Below, in pieces: positions 25,436-33,470 of a stretch of 34,688 nucleotides of DNA. A program made the translations under genes and the position numbers. Numbering within the stretch: position 1 is the first letter of the stretch; the number at the start of each line of letters is the position of its first letter. This DNA is from Methylotenera oryzisoli (GTDB lineage Bacteria; Pseudomonadota; Gammaproteobacteria; Burkholderiales; Methylophilaceae): the NCBI GenBank assembly GCA_945881735.1, contig CAMCVF010000014.1, positions 1 through 34,688 on the forward strand. The letters are read 5' to 3'. The notes under the pieces are model-generated. The model ran no database searches and was not told the DNA's origin. It saw only the letters and a program-made list of their open reading frames with translations.

Positions 25436-25560
25436 CTAATCTGATAGCGTGCTGGATGTCACACGCCAAATAGTATTACCCACATCATCGGCCACTAGTA
25501 ATGCGCCTGATTTATCTAATACTACGCCAACTGGTCTGCCAGTAGAGCGGAATGATTACG
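25436..25560 (-). pseudogene. C-terminal fragment of a PQQ-type (sorbosone) sugar dehydrogenase
   Basis: The minus strand reads [19 protein letters not shown], then [15 protein letters not shown] and a stop. This is the characteristic end of soluble sorbosone/glucose dehydrogenases (the ADD-x-x-N-x-W-R strand of the last propeller blade). Only about 35-40 codons remain. The rest of the propeller is missing and its place is taken by the VIT gene region. Confidence 0.65.
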
Positions 25561-25621
25561 TTGAAATGAAAAGAAAAGAATATCAACGCCAAAATGGGGT
25601 GAATTAATACGATTCGCCCGA

Positions 25622-26317
25622 TTAAACAACAGTACCAAAAAATTTACCCACAAGCGCTGTCAGCCCTATTGCAACCACACCCCAAAACGCAACCCGCATG
25701 CCTCCTTTCATTACGGCTGCACCGCCTAAGTGAGCAGCAGCAACGCCTAAAATAAATAAAGTCAGCACGGCAACGACTGATGAAATTTTTGTGACCCAAT
25801 CGGCAGGGACTAAAAATACGGTTGCCATAGGCACTAACGCACCTACAGTAAATGACGCGGCAGAGGCAATTGATGCTTGCAATGGTCTCGCTCTTAAGGT
25901 ATTTGAAAGGCCAAGCTCATCGCGAACGTGTGCGCCTAGTGCGTCGGTTGCCATCAACTTTTCGGCCACTTTTTTGGCCAAAGTAAAATCAAGCCCCCTG
26001 CCTACATAAATAGCGGTCAGCTCTTCCAATTCATGTTCTGGCTGTATGATCAATTCGTTGCGCTCTTTTTCAATATCCGCCGCTTCTGTATCGGCTTGCG
26101 ATTGAACAGAAATATATTCACCTGCAGCCATAGAGATAGCACCTGCTACTGTACCAGCCAAGCCGGCCAGTAACACACTGGCCTCTGTGGCGCCAGAGGC
26201 AGCAACTCCTACCACCAAGCTTGTTACGGAGATAATGCCATCATTAGCGCCTAACACCGCCGCCCTAAGCCAGCCAATGCGGTCCGATTTGTGAAATTCA
26301 GAATGGATTCTAGGCAT
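25622..26317 (-). CDS. VIT1/CCC1-family metal ion transporter
   Basis: 231 aa inner-membrane protein. The N-terminal WLRAAVLGANDGIISVTSLVVGVAASGA and the SMAAGEYISVQSQADTE segment near residue 63 are signatures of the vacuolar iron transporter family, which moves Fe2+ or Mn2+. A cytoplasmic Glu-rich stretch (ELEELTAIYVGRGLD) near 95 is the metal-binding region. Five transmembrane helices are expected. Length is typical. No Fur-like box was recognised upstream. Confidence 0.9.
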   Translation of the reverse strand: MPRIHSEFHKSDRIGWLRAAVLGANDGIISVTSLVVGVAASGATEASVLLAGLAGTVAGAISMAAGEYISVQSQADTEAADIEKERNELIIQPEHELEELTAIYVGRGLDFTLAKKVAEKLMATDALGAHVRDELGLSNTLRARPLQASIASAASFTVGALVPMATVFLVPADWVTKISSVVAVLTLFILGVAAAHLGGAAVMKGGMRVAFWGVVAIGLTALVGKFFGTVV

Positions 26318-26390
26318 GTAACCTATCCTTAAAAATGTGATTTAAAACCCTATTTGCAATCAATTTTAGCCATTCAATTTATATAAACTG

Positions 26391-26690
26391 AGAGCCAAAA
26401 ACAGTGATGGGAATCAGTAACAACTTCCGCTAAAAATTCTTCAATCGTGCGGACTTCTAGCAATAAATAATAGCAGTGCCATTTCAAATTTTGGCGCATC
26501 CCAGTATATTTTAAATATCTTGAGCCTTAACATATGTGGCTTCGGCAACAGAGGATTCTATTTTTTCTTTAGTGTGCTGCCAGCGTGGACGGATTTCAAA
26601 TACTTCTATACTTTAATCTTTTGTTCTAGAGCCAAGCTCCTTGCATAATACATCAAGCGCCTTGTTGACGATTCCCTTGCCTATTAAACA
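26391..26690 (-). pseudogene. Decayed DUF3024-family gene
   Basis: Pieces in several frames of the minus strand: SIEVFEIRPRWQHTKEKIES, then SVAEATYVKAQD, then after a frameshift KWHCYYLLLEVRTIEEFL and EVVTDSHHCFW. This order (IFEIRPRW, ATYVK-Q, KWH-Y, T-IE-FL, D-CFW) is that of DUF3024 proteins. A TAA interrupts the frame just before SIEV (a likely former CAA) and another follows AQDI. At least two lesions make it non-functional. From 26691 to 26820 I see only the promoter region of the next gene. Confidence 0.65.
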
Positions 26691-26820
26691 TAACCTTGCT
26701 ACATTTGCATGCTTTTAGCACTATTAAAACCACAGTAATATAAGCTTACTATTAGGTTTGCGGAAATAATACCTCAGCGATCAATAACCGATACTTACAA
26801 AAAACTCAGGATACCTGCAG

Positions 26821-27534
26821 ATGAATCCATCTAACGAAAAAATTCTTTTTATCACCGCCCCTGTTAACGCATTGGTTGAGGGGCTTTACCGAGAAGATAC
26901 TTGCATTTCTGAGATTCTTACACGTGGAGACTTTGGTCTAGGTACCTTTAATGACTTAGATGGAGAAATGGTGGTGATGGATGGAAAGGTCTATCAACTG
27001 CGCTCGGACGGTCAGGCTTATCAGGTTTCTGCTGAGACCAAAACCCCTTTTGCCTGCGTCACGTTCTTTAAACCTTACAGCTTTGAAAATATTGATAAGC
27101 CCTTATCTTATTCAGAGTTAATTGCGCTTTTGGATAGCACTTTACCTTCAAAAAACATGTTATACGCGATCAAAATTGAAGGTGAGTTTTCTTATGCCAG
27201 AACCCGATCCGTCCCTCGTCAAGATGCATACAAACCGTTGGTAGAGGTTGCTAAAGAGCAGTCTGAGTTTGTTTTTGAAAATATTGCTGGCAGTATGGTG
27301 GGGTTTTGGACTCCCAACTTTTTGTCTTCGGTTGCAGTACCAGGGTATCACTTACATTTCCTTACTGCCGACAAGCAACATGGCGGCCATTTGCTTGAAT
27401 GCCACGCAATCAAGATCAAAATCAGTCTACAACATATGTCCAGGATAGAACTAGGCCTTCCCATTACACTAGATTTCATGACCGCTGACTTGAGTCGGGA
27501 TATTACTAAAGATCTTAAAGAAGCTGAGCATTAA
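26821..27534 (+). CDS. budA: Alpha-acetolactate decarboxylase
   Basis: 237 aa. It decarboxylates 2-acetolactate to acetoin, diverting pyruvate overflow to a neutral product. The zinc ligands are visible as His177, His179 and His190 (GYHLHFLTADKQHGGH), with the same 2- and 11-residue spacing as the characterised bacterial enzyme. ISEILTRGDFGLGTFNDLDGE near residue 29 and IEGEFSYARTRSVPRQ near 119 are conserved parts of the active site. No acetolactate synthase or butanediol dehydrogenase gene is adjacent, so it stands alone here. Start ATG fits. Confidence 0.93.
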   Translation: MNPSNEKILFITAPVNALVEGLYREDTCISEILTRGDFGLGTFNDLDGEMVVMDGKVYQLRSDGQAYQVSAETKTPFACVTFFKPYSFENIDKPLSYSELIALLDSTLPSKNMLYAIKIEGEFSYARTRSVPRQDAYKPLVEVAKEQSEFVFENIAGSMVGFWTPNFLSSVAVPGYHLHFLTADKQHGGHLLECHAIKIKISLQHMSRIELGLPITLDFMTADLSRDITKDLKEAEH

Positions 27535-27709
27535 CTTATAGAAGACCAAGCTAGTTTCTGATTAGGTATTGCTATGTGCGTAAGCCAATACCATGCAGAC
27601 TTGTGTTATTAAGTGCACCCTAAATCTTGAAAAACGGACCTTTGAGCTTGAAAAATCTACTTCTATTGTCGACACGAAGCGGATCTTTAAAAAATATAAT
27701 GTAATGAAA

Positions 27710-28120
27710 TTAGATTTCCCGCCAAAGCATCCTCAATGTTTCTAAGGTTTTCAAATCAGGGTCGTCAATTTTGGCATTCAGTTCTCCAAATTGGGGGAAA
27801 TGTATTGAAAATTCTTGAGGATCAAACAATCTCATCGACCACTTTGGGAAGCGCCTCTCTTCGATTTCCTTGATATCTAATAATTCAATATTGGTGTGTC
27901 TAGAATCGTTTTTAATTCTGCTCCATGTATTCGTTACAGCTCTTAAATTACCTTCAAGGATTTGTCCAAAATAACCTTTGTCAAAAAAGAGGATGCCCGT
28001 AACGGAGAACAGCTCGTTTGAAGCTGTGGAAACATTCATTATCGATGTCAAAGCCACTAAACTCATACCCGGTTTAGCTTCACTTACGTATTTTAATTCA
28101 AGCAAATCGGATTTATACAT
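27710..28120 (-). CDS. BLUF-domain blue-light sensor
   Basis: 136 aa, a single BLUF domain that would bind FAD and sense blue light. Key positions are present: Tyr11 (LKYVSEA), Asn35 (ASNELFSVTGILFF), Gln53 (GQILEG), and Trp94-Ser95-Met96 (RFPKWSMRLF). Tyr and Gln form the flavin hydrogen-bond switch. There is no output domain, so it must act through a protein partner. It is divergent from a Crp/Fnr regulator with two operator-like sites between them, which makes that regulator or its control a candidate output. Confidence 0.92.
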   Translation of the reverse strand: MYKSDLLELKYVSEAKPGMSLVALTSIMNVSTASNELFSVTGILFFDKGYFGQILEGNLRAVTNTWSRIKNDSRHTNIELLDIKEIEERRFPKWSMRLFDPQEFSIHFPQFGELNAKIDDPDLKTLETLRMLWREI

Positions 28121-28207
28121 AGCGTGAATCCTAAAGAGATTAAAAAAACAATTGCCAAACCAACCGATATGACTTTTTACTTAATTTTTTTTGTATTTTC
28201 GAAAATG

Positions 28208-28259
28208 TTATGTAGGGTAGCGTACATTTCGCAAATGTTATGTACGGTAACGCACATAA
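28208..28259. promoter_or_regulatory. Two operator-like palindromes 30 bp apart
   Basis: Site A (28208-28228) and site B (28238-28259) are near-palindromes. Site B reads TTATGTACGGTAACGCACAT and then AA; its half sites match at 9 of 11 bp. The sites are a 30-bp direct repeat, about three helical turns, so a regulator could bind both on one DNA face. They lie between the divergent BLUF and Crp/Fnr genes, 90 bp before the latter. Confidence 0.6.
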
Positions 28260-28348
28260 GTAATACACTGTTCTCTTTACAATGTGAATAGGTCACTTTT
28301 GATAAATAGATTCAAAATGTAACATCAAATTCGATTGTGAATATAAAA

Positions 28349-29071
28349 ATGATAGATGAAGTTAAGTTAAAAGACCAGAATGGGCTTTTTCGCTCGATCT
28401 CTGAAGATACATGGCGAAAACTTTTGCCTCATATTGAAGAGTTCGATATGCCTCTGGGCTTGGTTTTATCAGACTCGGGCTGCAGTCAGTCTTACCTTTA
28501 CTTTCCTACCAATGCCATTGTTTCTCTGCTTTATAACTTAGAGAATGGGTCTTCAGCTGAAATTGCCGTTGTCGGTTATGAAGGCTGCTTCGGAGTATCA
28601 ATCTTTTTGGGCGGACAATCCACCCTGACCACGGCAGTAGTTCAGAGCGCTGGCAAGAGTTATCGCATTAAAGCAAGCGTCATAATGGAAGAGTTCAATA
28701 ACAGTAGTCCATTAAGGAACTTATTATTACGCTATACCCAAGCCGTAATTACACAAACAACTCAAACGGCTGTTTGCAATCGGCACCACACCATAGATCA
28801 GCAATTTTGTCGTTGGTTGCTCTTAAGTTTAGATAGATTAGATGGCAATGAGCTTGTGATGACCCAAGAACTGATTGCCAATATGCTGGGGGTTCGCAGG
28901 GAAGGCGTTACTGAGGCGGCTCATAAAATCCAAGCAGAAGGTATTATTAAATACACTCGTGGCCATATCAGCGTACTAAATCGACCGATGCTAGAGAAAC
29001 GAGCTTGCGAGTGTTATCACGTTGTTAAAGATGAGTATGATCGGCTTCTGCCACATACCCTGGCTATTTAG
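28349..29071 (+). CDS. Crp/Fnr-family transcriptional regulator
   Basis: 240 aa from ATG 28349; a GTG at 28337 in the same frame is an alternative, and neither has a strong ribosome site. N-terminal cyclic-nucleotide-like sensor domain (residues 20-130: LLPHIEEFDMPLG, YLYFPTNAIVSLLY, AVVGYEGCFGVS). C-terminal winged helix with recognition part VMTQELIANMLGVRREGVTEAA near 175. The sensor lacks the Arg/Ser pair of cAMP-binding Crp, and I see no Fnr-type N-terminal four-Cys cluster, so the signal is unknown. It is the intact paralogue of the interrupted gene near 22.4 kb, and both have the same operator-like sequence upstream, which suggests autoregulation. Confidence 0.88.
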   Translation: MIDEVKLKDQNGLFRSISEDTWRKLLPHIEEFDMPLGLVLSDSGCSQSYLYFPTNAIVSLLYNLENGSSAEIAVVGYEGCFGVSIFLGGQSTLTTAVVQSAGKSYRIKASVIMEEFNNSSPLRNLLLRYTQAVITQTTQTAVCNRHHTIDQQFCRWLLLSLDRLDGNELVMTQELIANMLGVRREGVTEAAHKIQAEGIIKYTRGHISVLNRPMLEKRACECYHVVKDEYDRLLPHTLAI

Positions 29072-29092
29072 TAAAATTACGGTAAATAATCA

Positions 29093-29302
29093 TTAGAGAT
29101 CAATAATTGAAACCATTGACGTCCTACTTTCAATAGTTTGGTTGTCCGGTGTAGTTACATAATCCTCGCCCCTTAGTCTGGCTTTAATGCCCTCTAATTG
29201 CTTGTGAAAACCAGCAATTAGCTTGTTTCAATTCATGAGAATGGGTGGTAAATGCTTAGGACGACTTACATTGACTGCTTTTAACTCTGAAAGAAGTGGC
29301 AT
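29093..29302 (-). pseudogene. Decayed small gene, DUF6641-like
   Basis: From ATG 29302, with a strong AAGGAG ribosome site, the frame reads MPLLSELKAVNVSRPKHLPP and ILMN, meets TGA at codon 25, then continues NKLIAGFHKQLEGIKARLRG to TAA at 29093. Related small proteins have an RRNKL or RRQKL run here, so the TGA looks like a former CGA. The tail beyond codon 50 no longer resembles the family. The family name is from memory and tentative. The interrupted frame is seen directly. Confidence 0.5.
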
Positions 29303-29673
29303 GACGTTCTCCTTGTTAGGTTGGTAATTCAACATCGATGCTATATGAACGACTCTAAGTGTCGATTAATTGTAGATATGTTTAATTGTTATTCAGAGTA
29401 ATTTTATTAAAAAAATGTTGGTTACATAACGCTGTTTGAGTATCTTAATTCATTACAAAATTAAGACGCTGAATAATTCCATACTAATCAACGTGTTGCT
29501 ATTTTAAAATAGTATTTTTTACTCAAATTGCACATAGAATAATTGTCAGTTTTTTATAAATATAATCTGAATAGACTATTTTAAAGTTGTTGTTTTGTCA
29601 CAATTTGCGTGTAATGTAAAATATAAATTAAGTTTATCAATAGTTTTAAATTTCAAACTTCAAGGGTATATAA
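29303..29673. other. AT-rich upstream region of the lamin-tail gene
   Basis: 371 bp without a gene. An 8-bp inverted repeat TCTTAATT/AATTAAGA with an 8-nt spacer lies at 29443-29466. TATAAT occurs near 29560 but without a -35 box at normal distance. AAGGG about 8 nt before the start is the ribosome site of the next gene. Confidence 0.4.
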
Positions 29674-30354
29674 ATGAAAAAATCATTATCTTTAATAGCG
29701 TTAGCAATGCTATCCGTATTGACAACTCAAGCAAATGCGGAAATCAGAATTACCGAAGTTACTCCATGGGGAAATTCTGGTGGTTCTACTTACTTAACCG
29801 ACTGGTTCGAATTGACGAATATTGGTTCTTCTGCTGTTGATATTACTGGTTGGCAAATGGATGATGATTCAAATGGCACTGAAAAAAAGAACCTTACAGG
29901 CATTACTAGCATCGCAGCTGGCGAATCTGTGATATTCACAGAAAATGCTGCAACAGCGAGTTTTCTGAGCACTTGGTTTGGCACAAACGTACCCGTAGGT
30001 TTGCAAATTGGTAACTATACTGGCACTCGCGTTGGATTAAGCGGTGGTGGTGATGCAGTTAACATTTACAACAATACTGGTGCGCTTCAGGCTAATGTTG
30101 TATTTGGCGCATCTGATGCTGTAAATCCTTTACAAACTTTTGACAACGCAGCAGGTTTAAACAATACAACCATCTCACAATTAAGTGTTGTTGGCACAAA
30201 CGGCGCATTTGAGGCGTTTAATACTGCTAACCAAATTGGTTCACCGGGACGAATTGCTGCGCCAGTACCAGAGCCAGAAACTTACGCTATGCTATTAGCT
30301 GGATTAGGCGTTATGGGTGCTGCAGTACGTCGTCGTAAAAATACTCAAGCTTAA
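29674..30354 (+). CDS. Lamin-tail-domain protein with PEP-CTERM tail
   Basis: 226 aa. Signal peptide MKKSLSLIALAML ... ANA (residues 1-22). Residues 23-135 match a lamin tail (LTD) domain, an Ig-like fold found in nuclear lamins and in secreted bacterial proteins: IRITEVTPWGNSGG, DWFELTNIGSSAVDITGWQM, then SIAAGESVIFTE. Residues 197-226 are a canonical PEP-CTERM tail (VPEPETYAMLLAGLGVMG, then RRRK), marking export and processing by an exosortase. Bacterial LTD proteins are thought to be surface or matrix proteins, sometimes next to nucleases. None is here. It is followed by a UUCG-loop terminator in copy 2 of the dispersed repeat. Confidence 0.88.
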   Translation: MKKSLSLIALAMLSVLTTQANAEIRITEVTPWGNSGGSTYLTDWFELTNIGSSAVDITGWQMDDDSNGTEKKNLTGITSIAAGESVIFTENAATASFLSTWFGTNVPVGLQIGNYTGTRVGLSGGGDAVNIYNNTGALQANVVFGASDAVNPLQTFDNAAGLNNTTISQLSVVGTNGAFEAFNTANQIGSPGRIAAPVPEPETYAMLLAGLGVMGAAVRRRKNTQA

Positions 30355-30359
30355 TTAAA

Positions 30360-30445
30360 CTTAAATTAGTTAGAACAGAAAGGAGCTTCGGCTCTTTTTT
30401 GCTTTTGGAGGGGTGATATTTAAGGTGGGGATTTATAGGTGGAAT
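30360..30445 (+). repeat. 85-bp dispersed repeat, copy 2
   Basis: Same organisation as copy 1 at 2099-2184: TTAAATTAGTTAGAACA, a GGAGC hairpin, then GGGGTGATATTTAAGG and TGGGGATTTATAGGTGG. The conserved part extends 40 bp past the terminator. Similarity stops after GGTGGA. Confidence 0.7.
30379..30400 (+). terminator. Rho-independent terminator after lamin-tail gene
   Basis: Stem AAAGGAGC/GCTCTTTT with a stable TTCG tetraloop, followed by T residues. Lies 25 bp after the stop codon, inside repeat copy 2. Confidence 0.8.
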
Positions 30446-30675
30446 GACGTTCGCTTTCTCAACAAAATTTGCCAGTGAATAATAGCCTAACATCAGGGTT
30501 GCGCAAGATTATATTTCGGCACACATGTGGTTAAACTTAGTGGCTATAACAGGCTATTAGGATAGCTATAGCCAACATTACTTAAAGGAAATATTAGCAT
30601 TTAAATGTTTACTTTAATTCGTCTTAAAACGAGAATAATCCAACTACTTTCGTAAGGTTGGGATAGGGAATTCAG

Positions 30676-32415
30676 ATGATAAAAAAACAATCAAAACTAA
30701 TTAAGTCGCTATTAATTCTGGCAACCTGCACGCTCGCCTCCTGTATCAATCAAAGCACTAATATTAAAAGCACGCTCAATGCACAAACTCAATATGGTGC
30801 TGTTAAAGGTGTCGAACGTAACGGAGCTATTGAATTTCGTGGAATTCCCTATGCCGCAGCGCCTGAAGGTAATCTGCGCTGGGCTATGCCGGCACTACCA
30901 AAACCATGGGAGGGCGTGCGAGATGCCAGCGCGTTTGGAAACGCCTGCCCGCAGCAGGCGCGCTTTAACCTTACCGATGCTAGCACCACTGAAGACTGCC
31001 TGAATTTGAATGTGAGCATTCCAGCCGATATTCGAGATGGTGAAAAGCTGCCAGTATTGTTCTGGATTCACGGTGGCGCCTTTGTGGGTGGTTCATCTAA
31101 CCTGTATCGAAATGACAAGCTGGCAAATAAAGGCCGGTTGATTGTGGTGACCCCTAATTACCGTCTTGGTGTTTTAGGGTTTATGCCGCACCCAGCCTTT
31201 ACAAATGCCAACCAGTTAAATGGTAACTACGGCCTTGAAGATCAGCGCGCAGCTTTAAAATGGGTGCAGAATAACATAGACTCCTTTGGGGGTGACCCCA
31301 AAAATGTAACACTAGCAGGCGAGTCTGCTGGTGCAGCTTCTATTTGCATGCATTTGGCTAGCCCGGAAAAAGTAACTGGCCTGTTTCACAAGGCAATCAT
31401 GACCAGTGCCGGTTGTTTATCGCACCTTAAAACGGTAGATGTTGCAGAAAAAACCGGCGTTGCAATTTCAGATGCACTGGGCTGCAAGGGCGATAACGCC
31501 AGTGTTTTGGCTTGCATGCATAGTAAAGACCAGGCATCTGTAGAAAAAATATTGGCAGTGCAGGGTGCCTATGCAGATAAAAACCCATTGGATTTAATCC
31601 CTTTTGCGCCGGTAGTAGGCTCAGAGCATTATCCAAATGCAACTATTCCCAGATCTGTAAAAACTGCGCTCGACAGTGGGCAGTTTAAGGCGGTGCCATT
31701 GATGGTAGGTGGCATGACTAATGAAATCAGGCTGTATGTGGGCTATTGGTGGCAAAACTGGAAAGCAGGCAAAGGCCCGGCCTTAAATGCTGAGTCTTTT
31801 AATACCTGGTTGGGTTCTTTTTACACCAAAGACCAGGTGCAAACAATCGCTAGCAGATACACGCCCGCAGAAGGCTGGTCAACAGAGAGTGCAGTGCCTT
31901 CAGCATTGGGTTCGATTTTGTCAGACTATAATCCGGCAATCGGCATAAACAATTGCCTGTATTTGCAAACCACAAACTCAATACTGGAAACCGCTGCCAA
32001 ACATGCTTTAGGTATCCCGGTTTATCAATTTGAGTTTAGTGAGCCTAACTCTGTGGTAAATGGTGTGGGTATTGCAGAGCCGTACCCTGATTTTAAATTA
32101 GGCGCAGTGCACTCATCTATTATCAATTTTATATTTCCGCGCTATTCAAATACAAAGCAGATTAACGCACCTGAGCTATCAAAAGAATCTGAAAAGCTGG
32201 GCAATGATATCGTAAATTACTGGGCAAGCTTTGCGTATAAAGGCCAACCCGCAGCAAAGGGTCTGCCTGCATGGCAGCCATACAATAGCGGCGCTAAACC
32301 TTCAGTGCTGAATATGTCGGCAGCTAACATACATATGTACGATGCTGAAACTAGCCATAGCTGCAAATTCTGGAAAAGTTTGTATCCAGGTAAACTGGAT
32401 AAGATTTCGAACTGA
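30676..32415 (+). CDS. Carboxylesterase type B, predicted lipoprotein
   Basis: 579 aa alpha/beta-hydrolase. The N-terminus ends in lipobox Leu20-Ala-Ser-Cys23, so it is probably lipidated and held at the membrane. Family blocks: FRGIPYAAAPEGNLRW near residue 54, EDCLNLNV near 106, oxyanion hole HGGAFVGG near 132, and the nucleophile elbow GESAG with Ser217. Glu350 (GGMTNEIRL) and His479 (GAVHSS) complete the triad. Full length for bacterial members. The natural ester is unknown. It faces the HIT-like gene tail to tail. Confidence 0.92.
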   Translation: MIKKQSKLIKSLLILATCTLASCINQSTNIKSTLNAQTQYGAVKGVERNGAIEFRGIPYAAAPEGNLRWAMPALPKPWEGVRDASAFGNACPQQARFNLTDASTTEDCLNLNVSIPADIRDGEKLPVLFWIHGGAFVGGSSNLYRNDKLANKGRLIVVTPNYRLGVLGFMPHPAFTNANQLNGNYGLEDQRAALKWVQNNIDSFGGDPKNVTLAGESAGAASICMHLASPEKVTGLFHKAIMTSAGCLSHLKTVDVAEKTGVAISDALGCKGDNASVLACMHSKDQASVEKILAVQGAYADKNPLDLIPFAPVVGSEHYPNATIPRSVKTALDSGQFKAVPLMVGGMTNEIRLYVGYWWQNWKAGKGPALNAESFNTWLGSFYTKDQVQTIASRYTPAEGWSTESAVPSALGSILSDYNPAIGINNCLYLQTTNSILETAAKHALGIPVYQFEFSEPNSVVNGVGIAEPYPDFKLGAVHSSIINFIFPRYSNTKQINAPELSKESEKLGNDIVNYWASFAYKGQPAAKGLPAWQPYNSGAKPSVLNMSAANIHMYDAETSHSCKFWKSLYPGKLDKISN

Positions 32416-32500
32416 ATTTCCCTAGGCAAAGTCGGAGGACTAATAAACTTTAAATTGCCTAAAGAGCGGTGATGCTTTGAATAGTGTTTTGGTACAAAGC

Positions 32501-33190
32501 TTAATTGCAATTCCAAATGGTAAATTCACCTTCTGGACTATTTGGGGTAATTAAAACAATAAATTGATTCGAAGTAGCTTGAGTTACTAAAATGCCATAG
32601 TCAATTAAAGAGTTTTTTGCTGCTAATTTATCAGCAGTTTCCCAAACATGTTCCAGATTTTTTACGTACGCATAGCTATATGTATTAAATTTATTTTTCA
32701 CTTTTGGATCAATTCGAACCAAATGCACATGCAGCTGATTTTGACTGCGGCGAGATTTTGGATTTACTGCTAAAGCTATTAAATCGGGCTCAATAATTTT
32801 TTTAGAGGTGTCCCAGGCAAACTGCCAGATTTCTTCTGGACGCCTTATATCTTCAACTCCTGTCACCTCGTATTTAGGCATGGCTAAACCGTGAATGAAG
32901 CCTTTAGCACAGCCACACATTTTAATATCTCTAATAGCAACAAACTGTTCATTTTCAGACCAAACTTCAGTAGTATTTTTGCACTCTCTGATATTTCCAC
33001 AATTGCCTTCAGTTCTAGGGGATATACATTGATTGCAATAATTTTGAGCTTTAGGGTTTATGCATTGCGTGGCGATATTTAATAAGATATCGCCTCTAGG
33101 TATCTCTATTGCGAAACTTGGATAAATTAATCCAAGTGTAAGAATAAGAATGAGATATTGAAATTTTTTAATTATTTTTAAAGCTAGCAA
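32501..33190 (-). CDS. CDP-diacylglycerol pyrophosphatase-like HIT-fold protein
   Basis: 229 aa, exported (hydrophobic segment ending YPSFA, residues 12-27). IHGLAMPKYEVTGVEDI near residue 98 and AVNPKSRRSQNQLHVHLVRI near 140 match the Cdh family, with LHVHL as the HIT-like catalytic His pair. Cdh hydrolyses CDP-diacylglycerol to phosphatidate and CMP in the periplasm. Compared with the enterobacterial enzyme, this one has a Cys-rich stretch at 43-96 with about eight Cys (QCINP, YCNQC, NCGN, ECKN, MCGC), which may form disulfides. Start is TTG with AGGA about 10 nt upstream; no nearby ATG fits. Substrate preference could differ. Confidence 0.75.
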   Translation of the reverse strand: MLALKIIKKFQYLILILTLGLIYPSFAIEIPRGDILLNIATQCINPKAQNYCNQCISPRTEGNCGNIRECKNTTEVWSENEQFVAIRDIKMCGCAKGFIHGLAMPKYEVTGVEDIRRPEEIWQFAWDTSKKIIEPDLIALAVNPKSRRSQNQLHVHLVRIDPKVKNKFNTYSYAYVKNLEHVWETADKLAAKNSLIDYGILVTQATSNQFIVLITPNSPEGEFTIWNCN

Positions 33191-33264
33191 TTAATTGACT
33201 TCCTATGAAAATAATAACTGATAAAAAAGCTTAAAGTTTTTTATAACTCATAAGATAGCAGAAA

Positions 33265-33429
33265 AGACAAATCCTTAGTTACGCTATTTCTAAAGGACTA
33301 GAGCTCAGTGAAGAAAGCATATTCATTGAAGCCGGCGTTAGCGGTGGTATTTAATTTGCAAATCGAACTGAAGGCTCAAAACTCACCGAGCTAGTTACTC
33401 AAGGCGACATCATCATAATCAACAGGTTA
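33265..33429 (+). pseudogene. N-terminal remnant of a serine recombinase
   Basis: The frame reads RQILSYAISKGLELSEESIF, then IEAGVSGGI, a TAA, then FANRTEGSKLTELVTQGDI and IIINRL. This follows the resolvase/invertase catalytic domain (YA-x-x-x-GL, EAGVSG, NR-EGSKL-L-GD-V-x-RL). The start with the catalytic Ser and the DNA-binding part are absent, and similarity stops abruptly at 33429. It marks a lost mobile element or inversion system. Confidence 0.7.
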
Positions 33430-33448
33430 TATTTGATGTGTAGTAAAG

Positions 33449-33470
33449 TGTGTAGTGCTTCCACTACACA
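33449..33470. repeat. Perfect 9-bp hairpin
   Basis: TGTGTAGTG, loop CTTC, CACTACACA, just after the recombinase remnant; TGTGTAGT also occurs as a direct repeat 12 bp before. There is no T-run. It could be a recombination scar or crossover site. No gene is seen from here to 33629. Confidence 0.5.

Noticed and set aside
29596-29612. Sigma54-type promoter before the lamin-tail gene (TGTCAC ... TTGC)
   Set aside because: Only 3 nt separate the two elements, whereas sigma54 needs 5, and the -24 GG is incomplete.
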